The notes beneath the pieces are model-generated. The model was given only the letters and a program-made list of their open reading frames with translations. It had not been told where the DNA came from and searched no databases. A stretch of DNA of 64,000 bases. Source: Massospora cicadina. Lineage: Eukaryota > Entomophthoromycota > Entomophthoromycetes > Entomophthorales > Entomophthoraceae. The DNA is taken from positions 53,209-117,208 of the forward strand of contig JAKSZP010009473.1 of assembly GCA_022478985.1 (NCBI GenBank). The letters are read 5' to 3'. Numbering within the stretch: position 1 is the stretch's first letter; each line of letters opens with the position of its first letter. Of this stretch, positions 54,224 through 62,889 are shown one piece after another. A program made the position numbers and the translations under genes.

Positions 54224-55196
54224 GGTCACAATGTCTGGCTTTTCGCGCTCCTCCAAGTACAAACGTTATCTCAATAGCCTTTCCGCCTCAGACTGACGAG
54301 CCTTCCTAAGGCTAAGCAAGTCCATGTGGCGAGCTATTGTCAACTTGGGCGTGTTGCCCATGGTTCCTCAAGCTGGGTTGACCAGCTACGCTTCAACAAT
54401 ACTAGAAAGTTTGGTTTTGCAACCTGTTGCAATAGCACCAATTGATCAACCTGAACAAGCCTCCATGGCTTCAGGTGCAGTTAGTCAAACATCCCAATGG
54501 GTTGAAGCGGGATCCCCTTTTGACATATTCAATATCTCTTTGGCCTTCTGAAGCCATTCAGTCCAAAGAAACCCTGATTTGAGATCAATTTGCTTCAGAT
54601 GGGGATCTTCTTCTGGACTTCTTGTTTTCACTTTTTAACATCTTCCCTTTAAAAATCTTGCTTCCTCCCTTTGTGGGCAGCATGGCTTCATTGGGTCTTG
54701 AGCTCAACTTGATGTCAGAGCTCATGAATGCCTACTTGTCATCTGCACTTGCAACTGGTCCTGAGGTTGCCGCTTACAATATCTTTGAGGCCAACCAGGC
54801 CCTTATTTTTGCTACACTGTTGCTAGGATTTGGTGTGAACCTGCTTTGGTTCATACTGATTTTCACGTCACGTTGGGCCTCAAGACTCGGGTTTTGAAGG
54901 ATCAGCGCATCCTGGTGCTATACTGAGCCCTTTGTAAGAGCTTGGCTAAGGGGCTTCCTGAGAAGTTTGTCCCCCAGATGGCTCTTTTGGGTGCATGCAT
55001 TTGCTTCTCTCCTTTGTCGCTCCCCACTGATACTGTGCCCAACATGTGCAGGGTATTAGATGAGGCCCATTCCCAAATGTTTCGCATGAAGGAGTTCCTC
55101 CCCTCCATTTACCCTTGCCTTGAGAGTCTTCTTGCTGATTGTGTCTTCCTTTCAGCGGCGTTTACTCCAGAGTCAAATCTCTCCCGCCTATTCTGA
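54224..55196 (+). pseudogene. Antisense frame of element E (homologous to 31016-31889 in element G)
   Basis: It begins with an ATG near 54231, about 55 bp from the 3' LTR, on the strand opposite to gag and pol: MSGFSRSSKYKRYLNSLSAS, a TGA, then RAFLRLSKSMWRAIVNLGVL to 54551. The middle part is in the +1 frame (54622-54897: FSLFNIFPLKILLPPFVGSM, hydrophobic). The last part is back in the first frame (54942-55196: VPQMALLGACICFSPLSLP, VLDEAHSQMF, DCVFLSAAF). About 300 residues with one stop and one frameshifted segment. Five blocks align in order with element G. No known domain is recognised; hydrophobic segments raise the possibility of a membrane protein, so an env-like role is possible but unproven. 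Promoter position implies transcription from the 3' LTR. Confidence 0.6.
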
Positions 55197-55454
55197 AGTC
55201 CCTACCAATGGACTTTCCCTTTAGTTTGATGGCCTTTCCTAAGCTGACAGGGCCAGCGTGCCTGGTGCCAAGCTTTCTTGGGTTTGGCACATCTCCGCCA
55301 GGGTCTAGATAGTCAGGATTTGTATGAAATTTGCCTCTCTCTGGTTCTGTTGCAGGGTTCTCAGTTTGATCGCGCTCTCCTCCCCTACCAAAGAGGGGGA
55401 ACCTAGTTCTAATGCCAGCGAGGCATCAAATTAACAAATTAAACTCTATGGCTT

Positions 55455-55556
55455 GCAATTATTATTATTATATTTTTTTCTTTTTTACTTTTTATATATA
55501 TATATATTATTTTTTTTTATTTATTTTTTATTTTTATTTTTTATTATTATTCTTTA
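55455..55556. repeat. AT-rich low-complexity spacer between convergent frames
   Basis: About 100 bp almost purely A/T (ATTATTATT, TTTTTATTTTT and a TATATATATATA run). It lies between the antisense frame (plus) and the end of pol (minus), a position suited to bidirectional polyadenylation. Confidence 0.7.
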
Positions 55557-56560
55557 TGATATGGATGAAGGAACTTAGCATGTACTTGATTCACAACCCA
55601 GCCGCCTTGATCCTTAATGGTATATACATCTTCAGATGATTTCTCCAAAATGATAAATGGACCCTTCCAGAGCAAGGCTAGCTTGTGCGCGCGGCCTGCG
55701 CTATGAGTGTCACAATATACTACTAAATCTCCTTCATTAAACTTAGTCACCATAGCCCATTTAGCATCATCATAGCTCTTCTGAATAGTTTTTTGACTAA
55801 TTGCATTTTGATAAGCTTCCGATTGCAACTTGATTAGGGTCTTTGCTAGTTGCTTGACATAGTTATTTGGGTTAATTGCATCAGTTGAACTGAGTACTGA
55901 ATATAATAATGGAGGTAGAGCGGGCTGTCTACCATACAAAAGTTGAAATGGAGAGTGGCCTGTGCTGCTGTGGTGTCCAATATTGTATGCAAACATGGTC
56001 GCACTAATTGAAGTTGCCCATTGCAAAGGCGCCAAGGCTGCATTTTTGTGTAAAATGCTGACTAAAGTGCCATTCACTCGCTCTACCATACCATTAGTCT
56101 CAGGATGGTATGGTGTTGACAACACTCCTTTGATAGACATCAACTCATTTAGCTGTTGTACCATTTGGGCAGTAAAATTTGTGCCATTGTCTGTCAATAT
56201 CTTCTGGGGGCATCCGTGCTTATAGATAATATTATCCATAATGAACTTGGCAGTAGTTAGGGCCCCAACATCTCAAATTGCTTTTGCTTCCACCCATTTT
56301 GTTAGATGGTCAATAGCAACAATTATGTATTTGTTGCCTAGGCTACTCACAGGCAAAGGGCCAATTACATCAATTGACATGGTATGCCAGGCCCAGTTGG
56401 GTTTGATCAAATGGTATTTCACATCTGACTTCATAGGTTTTGCAATTTGGCATGAATGACATTTATTGAGCACATCTTGGATATCAAATCACATGGAATC
56501 CCAATAGTAACTGGCTCAAATTAATTCTAACGTCTTGGTCATTCCCCCATGTCTGATGGC
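55547..56560 (-). pseudogene. Integrase of element E
   Basis: Well preserved. Zinc-domain end CHSCQIAKPMKSD (56273-56473), SIDVIGPLP (Asp 1), then after a short break the 230-codon frame 55547-56239 with LTDNGTNFTAQ (Asp 2), HPETNGMVERVNGTL (Glu), YGRQPALPPLLY, and the C-terminal GPFIILEKSSEDVYTIKDQG ending VNQVHAKFLHPYHKE. A stop or shift around 56240-56275 and one near 56480 break it. No chromodomain. Confidence 0.9.
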
Positions 56561-56911
56561 CTTGTGTGCTTGTGTGATAATCTCCATTTGGTCAGAAGGT
56601 TTTGGAAAGATTCAACGTTGTCCATCAGGCTTAAGTTTGTATAAAACTCCATCTCAATATTTGGTGTCAATTAATGCTTTCTCAATCGCTTTTTGAACTT
56701 TGGGTGGCTCATCTCCATATGTTTGGTTAATCATTTTTTCATGAAGCTCATTGGCCAAATTGCTCAGGACAGCTACAATGGGAAGTCGCGATAGTCCATC
56801 TGCATTTTGATGGGCCGCTCCAGCTCTATGAATAATTTCATAATTGTACGCTTGTAATTTCAGAGCCCAGCGGGCTAACCATCCTTCAGGTTCCTTGAGA
56901 TTATGGAGCCA

Positions 56912-58290
56912 TCATAATGAGCTGTGATCTGTTACTACTTGGAACTTGGTGCCATGAATGTAAACCTGAAATTGTTTACAAGCATAGATGACAGCCAGGC
57001 ATTCTCTTTCAGTCACCGTATAATTACGCTCATGCTTATTCAGCATCCTGCTGCAATAAGTGACTGGATGCTCCTCGCCATCATCCCCAATCTGTGATAG
57101 CACACCACCAATTGCAGTCAATGAGGCGTCAGTTTGTATGATAAAAGGCTTGCTAAAATTGGGATATCGGAGGATAGGCGCTGAGCTCATTTTGTTTTTC
57201 AAGGCCTTGAAGGCTTGTTGGCATTCCTCTGCCCAGCAAAAATGAACTCCTCCTTGTAGTAAGTGGAATAGAGGCTTGGCAATCTTTGCAAATCCTTCCA
57301 CAAATCTTTGATAGTATCCTACCATGCCTAAGAACACTTGAACATCTCTCATACTTGTCAGAGGTTGCATATTGTTAATCGCCTCCACCTTTTGAGGCTG
57401 AGGCTGCAAGCCCTTGGAATCAATGATGAACCCAAGGTATTCCAATTGTTCTTTAAAGAATTGGCATTTTCTAGGTTTTATCTTCAGATTGGCCTTCAAC
57501 AGTCATTCAAACACTTGTTCAAGGTGCTCCAGATGTTAAGAAAATGTTTGCAAAAAGACATTGATGTCATCCAGGTACACCAGAACGCAGGACAATTTAA
57601 GGTCCCCCAAGATTGTGTCCATTGCACGCTGAAAGGTTGCCGGTGCATTACACAGCCCCTGTGGCATGCGTGTCAGTTGAAAAAGCCCTTGAGCAGCAAT
57701 CATCGCGCACTTTTCCTGCTCCTCTGGTGGCAACTCAATTTGCCAATATCTGGAGATGAGGTCCATTGTGGTAAAGTACTTCGCCCCTCCCAGATGGTCC
57801 AGAGCATCATCAATTCTGGGCAATGGATATGAATCCTTTTTTGTAATGGCATTGAGGCATCAATAATCAATCACAACTCGATTGCTGCCATCTTTCTTCT
57901 TTACAATTAAAATGGGGCTGGCCCACGGGCTTTTGGATGGCACTATCATTCCACTTTTCAACAATTTGTCTAACTCTTCACCAACTATTTTGTCACTGGC
58001 TCTGGGGCGCCAAATTGGCCTCATTCTAATAGGCATATGGTCCCCTGGTATCAACAAAATGCTGAACTCCTTTTGCACAACCTAAATCTTGGTCATCTTT
58101 GGCGAAAATTTTGGAGTATCGTTCAAACAACTCTAGTGCTTCATCCTTCTGTTGTTCCGATAATCTGGTGAATGATTCTTGGGATATTACAGTATGTGCC
58201 CCAAGGGTTTCAGTTGGTAAGCCAAACTCAGATAAGTCACCAAATTTGACAGCTGATATTAACTTGTCCCTTGGAAACAGATGCACAAAA
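56912..58290 (-). pseudogene. Reverse transcriptase and RNase H of element E
   Basis: [25 protein letters not shown], a TGA (CGA expected), [63 protein letters not shown] with intact YLDD (GAT GAC). RNase H (56912-57499): YPNFSKPFIIQTDASLTAIGG, TERECLAVIYACKQF, VVTDHSSL. Upstream, 58026-58286 is the linker with AHTVISQESFTRLSEQQKDEA. This is the best pol of the window. Only a few changes inactivate it. Confidence 0.92.
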
Positions 58291-58322
58291 GTGACTACTT
58301 GATATTTCTTGACCTTAATATT

Positions 58323-58520
58323 TCAGCTGGTCAAATTTGCTAGTAAGACATCAATCTCTCCGTGCCCTGGTATGAGTATTCCAGGCGCCACACTAGGTTC
58401 CATATGAGAATGATGCCACGGGGATACAACCTCCCCATACAGTCCTTCTGGAATATCCAGTGTGGTTCCAGTCCTCATAACCAGTTGATGGCCTGGAGCT
58501 ATTGTCGCATCCTTATTCAC
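58323..58520 (-). pseudogene. dUTPase-like domain of element E
   Basis: Reads ATIAPGHQLVMRTGTTLDIP, EGLYGEVVSPWHH, then VAPGILIPGHGEIDVLLANLTS. Order and spacing follow the core of trimeric dUTPases (P-G-x..TG..I.IPEG.YG....., then G-x-I...G-E-I-x-V-x-x-x-N-x-S). The catalytic Asp of motif 3 is Pro, and motif 2 (PRSG) is PWHH. It sits between protease and RT. A structural rather than catalytic role is possible. Confidence 0.58.
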
Positions 58521-58546
58521 ATGTAGAGGTATTCCTCAATTTTTGT

Positions 58547-59503
58547 TTATGGCAGTTGGCATGGGGCAGCTTGATTCCCCCGCTGAATATACCCTACTGG
58601 TATTATCCCATTGGCATAAGATATATTGATAAAATTCCTATGATGGCTTGTGGGCTTCATATCGTTGTGAGAGTAATAAATTGGAAGTGATTGGCCCAAT
58701 ATTGTCAAGATGTTTTCTTTAAAATTGCATGAGATCCCATAGGTCCTTAAAAAACTAGTTCCAATTAATATGTCATAATTGGCGTTTGGAAGCACTATAG
58801 CGGGTGCAGCTACTACCAAAGCTCCAAATTGCAGTGGCAAAGCGCTGTAAGCTCCTTCACTCTTAGTGCTGTTAAGGCCTGCGGTCCCATATTCTTGATG
58901 ATGGTCAATGTCTGGAGCTATTTTCAGTTTCTTAACCAGCTTTGTGGAAACAATGTTTACAGGTGCTCCACTATCAACAATAGCTACAACTTTAACCTTG
59001 TTGACCAGAATATCCACATAAGTGCACTCAGAGTAATAAGAATCAATAGAGTTTACTAAGTGAATATGGGAAGAATCCAGGGAGTTAAGAGTGTGCTTCA
59101 GAGTATTCCCAATACTGGGACATTCATTGATGAATGTGTCAATTGGCATTGCTATATTGACCCCTTTCAGGCTTGGGGTATCTGCTGCATTGCTCAGCCC
59201 ATCAGCTGGAATATTCTCAAGTATTTGTTGCACATAGGGTTTAGCGACTACCTCAGAGGCTTCAGGTATGACAACCTTACTCTGGGAGCGAGTTACCACA
59301 TGTATGTTTGAGGAATCTTCATTTGATACTAAAATAGAATTGATTTCATTGTTAAATGAGGCCCTGTGGCCATTGTTTTCTTGTCGATTGGGTGGGACTG
59401 GTGTCTTAGGCACAATAGAGCGTCCCACATCTATTGTGCTTGTTCTTTTCCCTCCTCTTGCACGGTATTGGGAAGGACTACATTGACATTTTGCTGATGG
59501 CAT
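58547..59503 (-). CDS. Protease region of element E, open frame of 318 codons
   Basis: Uninterrupted. It overlaps the 3' end of gag by 73 nt in another frame, the arrangement expected for -1 ribosomal frameshifting in Gypsy elements. The catalytic motif VAIVDSGAPVNIVSTKL (DSG variant) lies at about two thirds of the frame. It is followed by HHQEYGTAGLNSTKSEGAYS and YDILIGTSFLRTYG. The N-terminal third is a linker with IHVVTRSQSKV. It would mature the polyprotein. Confidence 0.85.
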   Translation of the reverse strand: MPSAKCQCSPSQYRARGGKRTSTIDVGRSIVPKTPVPPNRQENNGHRASFNNEINSILVSNEDSSNIHVVTRSQSKVVIPEASEVVAKPYVQQILENIPADGLSNAADTPSLKGVNIAMPIDTFINECPSIGNTLKHTLNSLDSSHIHLVNSIDSYYSECTYVDILVNKVKVVAIVDSGAPVNIVSTKLVKKLKIAPDIDHHQEYGTAGLNSTKSEGAYSALPLQFGALVVAAPAIVLPNANYDILIGTSFLRTYGISCNFKENILTILGQSLPIYYSHNDMKPTSHHRNFINISYANGIIPVGYIQRGNQAAPCQLP

Positions 59504-61534
59504 TGGGAAGCATAGTGACCTTTACGATGGCAATTAAAGCAAGTAATTTCACTCACTGGCTGTGGGGCTCTTGCATTCAAGTTTTGCTCATTTCTTATAG
59601 GCGGATTACTGTCAATCTTCTTATTGGTTTTGAAGGGCTTTCCAGCAAAGGCAGCAGTTCCCAATCTGTAACCAGTATTAGGAGGGCCATAATTTTTTGA
59701 GCATCTGCGCAAGTAGTCAACCAATTCAGATGTCACAAGGTTTTGCATGAAAGCAGGCAATAGGGTGTTTGATAGATTAGGGTAAGGTTCTACTGCATGC
59801 TCTAGTGCAATCTTGGCATCAAAATTGACCATAGCCCGCGCGCCTAAGAGAACTTGAGCTTTGCAATAGAATTGATCCACAAATTTGTCAATTGCTTCAT
59901 CTTTCTTAAAGCTGATGTTCATAAACTTGGATTTTCTGGTTGACATCCATTCTGGACCTCCAAATTCATGAAGCACGGCCTCCTTGACTTCAGCATATGT
60001 TGGATTTTTGTTAATGTGAGGCATAATCAACTCAATGCTCCACTCATCCAAGCAGTTAATCATGGTGGCTGCTTTGTTGCGGTCGCTGGCCCCATGCATG
60101 GCCATTTCAAAACGTTTGACAAATGTGGTAATACTTCCATTCTTGTCAAAGGCTGGCAGGTTTGCTGGTTTATAATTATCGCTTCCCCATTCCTGGTTAT
60201 CATGATTACTTCTAGGTTGACTAGAGCCAGGCGTACTAGGGCGTTGGGGCATCATATCCCAGTTTGAGGCGCTAGGGTTGGCCAAGGCAACCATATTGCT
60301 AGGCAGTTGTTGATGTGGCCCAGCGTCCATTTTGGTAGCTATTTCTGAAGCTTCGTCCTCATAATATTCAGAAGAATTTCCAGTCAAGTGGGTTGTAGCA
60401 CACTGACAACGCCCTGTCATCCAGAGCTCAAATTTGCTCGTTGATTTCATTTTCCCAATTGACATGATTTTGGTTTTTTAATTTTAATTTTGCAATTTCC
60501 TCATTCAGGCTAGTAGCTTGTAGCTGCAAGGTGGAAATCACTTGGTCCTTTTCTTTTATGGCCTTCTTGCACTGGTTCAATTCTCCATGGAGATTATTGT
60601 TTGACTCATTAATAACATTAACATCATCATTGAGATTATTGATCTGTAGATTAAGATGATCAATAGAGTCTTGATTTTTTTCATTTTTCGCCTGTTGGTC
60701 CTCAAATTGTGTTTGCCAGTAATTGATTTTTCCGGTGTATTCATCCTTCATCTGCGAAATTTGGGCGCTCAGGCATCAATACTGGTCACAGAATTCATCG
60801 TTATGGTTTAACTGTGCCTCTTGGGCTTCGTGATTAAGCCTCATGGACTCTGAAGCATTAATAGAAGTCTGAGTGATATTGCTGACCCAAGATTCAGTGA
60901 CTCCTCTTTCCTCTAAGAAATTTTCAAAGATAGGATGCAATCTGTCATTTAGCTCTTGTGCTAATACTGCTACCCAGTCATTAGCCCAAGTGGCTAAGTT
61001 GTGATTTGCCTCCAAACTCAAATGGACCTCAGCAAAGTTGGCTTCCAATCGCTCATTTAGAATTTGGCCCACCTGGCTGGAGTTGCGAGAGAAGTTCACT
61101 AACTCAGTAATGGCTGCATGATGGTGGGCGATTGTCATCTGAGAATTTCTAGAGGTGGGATGTACAAATTCAATTAAGTATTGGGTGATATTCTCTATCC
61201 CAATTAAATTGTTTTGGATCTGAGCTACACTTAATTGATGATGAGCAAGATATCTCATCCACAACACATCTTGCTGTCGTTGGCAGTAAAAAGGGTTGCT
61301 ACTATTGTCTGCGGGCCCTTGTCCTAATTGATACCCTCTTAACAACTGCTGCTCAAGATGTTCCAGCTCTTCAGGTGAAATGGGATTGTCGGGATAGGTA
61401 ATAATGGGTACTTCTTCCCAATTAATCTGGGACACAGTCATTTCAGTATTCCCATTGGGCCCAGCGATGGTTCTGAATAATTGATTGGGATTGCTCCCCT
61501 GTTCAGCGCGATCACCATCTGTGTTCCCAGCCAT
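59431..61534 (-). pseudogene. gag of element E
   Basis: The start ATG (61532-61534) lies inside the primer-binding site. First part 60776-61534 (MAGNTDGDRAEQGSNPNQLF, helical). A TGA is followed in the same frame by a strong coiled-coil (60428-60751: QQAKNEKNQDSIDHLNLQIN...). A second TGA and a frame change follow, then the Gag core at 59431-60465 (LPAFDKNGSITTFVKRFEMA, HEFGGPEWM, FKKDEAIDKFVDQFYCKAQV) and an intact zinc knuckle CFNCHRKGHYASQC (59500-59541). With about 700 codons and only two stops it is close to intact. Confidence 0.88.
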
Positions 61535-61542
61535 GAGCGCCA
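61526..61542 (-). promoter_or_regulatory. Primer-binding site of element E, overlapping the gag start codon
   Basis: The minus strand reads TGGCGCTCATGGCTGGG two bases inside the 5' LTR. The ATG of gag is bases 9-11 of the site. It differs from TGGTGCTCACTACAGGG of the other elements. Confidence 0.65.
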
Positions 61543-61544
61543 CT

Positions 61545-62127
61545 TGTTGAATTTGGGGTCTGCTTCTGAGGGCTGGTTCTTTTAAAGGTGGGATGTGGTT
61601 TTGAGCGTCTATTGTGTGAGGACAATAGACAGGATGGTGAATTTAAAATTTATAATATAGCTTCTTGGTAATACTCCAATAATATACCCTGTCATTTCAC
61701 TTGGACGATGGCACGCTGCCCTGATCCTACTGATCCCAAGTAAAAATTGACTAATACAAAATGAAAAGCTAATGCAAAAAGTTTATAAGATAAATTATAA
61801 TTCGTCCAGTAGAGGAAATATGTTTTATTAGTGTCAACTTAAGGGTTATTTATAGGGTATCACCACATCTTACCCATGACGTCTTATTTTCAGTGGCACT
61901 TGGCCACATAAAAAGTTTGTAATAACATCTATGTATACTTCAACTCAGGGCATCATGCTCAGCCTCAGGGTCAGACTAAACACCGTCATCATTCTTGAGA
62001 TGGCGTTTCATACACATCTTCAAAATAGCTGAATCAATTCACTTTCACGTGCAATTGGCAGCACATACCAAGGCGATTTGTATCACTAATTTGTAATTAA
62101 TTTGATCAAAAACTTGACCAACATTAA
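61545..62127 (-). repeat. 5' LTR of element E, truncated by element F
   Basis: 583 bp matching the first two thirds of 53299-54176 with few differences. TATAAATA (minus) is at 61847-61854, followed in the sense direction by AATAAA-like sequence near 61825. Similarity stops at 62127, where element F begins. Confidence 0.9.
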
Positions 62128-62834
62128 TGTCAGACATTCTCCTTCTTGACTTTTGAAAAAGAATGTTGGGGGTAAAAATGCCCCCAAATTCACTACTACA
62201 ATCAGCCAATTACATGTCCAATCTTCTAACAATACTATGGTTAATGAGGAATTAAGTACCATCGGCCAAAAGACCCTGGCAGATTCTTGGTGGAACCCTA
62301 CCCATTGGGAAAACATGTATTATAAACAAAATCAGCTTATTAAGGTAAAAAGTGATAGTTGGATTGCTCCAACTCCTCAGCCAAATTTGGGGCACCCATC
62401 ACATGGTTCCCCCTCAGCTGCATCTCATTCCATACCACTTCCTAAGCGGGGACCCCCTTTTTAGGCATGGCAGAGGTCCCCTGAGGTGAGAAGATTTTAC
62501 CCGCCAGTGATTGGGTGCAATTTATCAAATCATTACCACACAGGTTTGTTCTGCCCCAGAATATTTTCCCTCATTCTGATAGGCTGAAGCCTAATCTTTC
62601 CTAATTTGGACGACTCAGCTTTTTGACACTATAGCCCCAAATTCCCATGGCCCCAATATTTGAACTAGTTTAAATATGAAATACTAGTATTGAATAGGAG
62701 AGCTTTTTCTGGCTTGCCCTGAATAAATAATAAAACAAATAAAAACTTTAAAAAGCGGTTATTGTTACTTTTATTTTAAAAGTAAGTTTCATATATTTAA
62801 AAAAAATTTGTGGCGTCCATCAGCGGATCCCACA
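62128..62834 (+). repeat. Putative 5' LTR of element F
   Basis: 707 bp. It contains an open frame from an ATG near 62236 (MVNEELSTIGQKTLADSWWN) to 62464, 75 codons with a Pro/Ser-rich end, whose significance is unclear. AATAAATAATAAA lies near 62725. A hairpin TGGGGGTAAAAATGCCCCCA lies near 62166. Confidence 0.6.
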
Positions 62835-62837
62835 AAC

Positions 62838-62855
62838 TGGTGCTCACTACAGGGG
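62838..62855 (+). promoter_or_regulatory. Primer-binding site of element F
   Basis: TGGTGCTCACTACAGGGG, the clearest example of the consensus site in this window. Confidence 0.75.
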
Positions 62856-62889
62856 ATCACCCAGTATACTTTGATAAAGTATTAAAGCA

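Larger units (their letters stand above)
53299..62127 (-). mobile_element. Element E: youngest Ty3/Gypsy element, with antisense frame
   Basis: LTR 53299-54176 (878 bp, TGTTGA...TCAACA) and the matching 5' LTR from 61545, which is interrupted at 62127 by element F. The LTRs are the most similar pair of the window. On the minus strand: primer site, gag, protease, dUTPase-like domain, RT, RNase H, integrase. An additional plus-strand frame lies between integrase and 3' LTR. It is inserted into the LINE (left flank CCAAC). It contains few but clear stops, many of them TGA. Confidence 0.92.

Noticed and set aside
55412..55639. 75-codon plus-strand frame rich in Phe and Tyr
   Set aside because: Direct product of the A/T low-complexity spacer and of the complement of the integrase end.
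57338..57832. 164-codon plus-strand frame
   Set aside because: It lies exactly opposite the well-supported reverse transcriptase of element E and has no independent similarity. It is a shadow frame.
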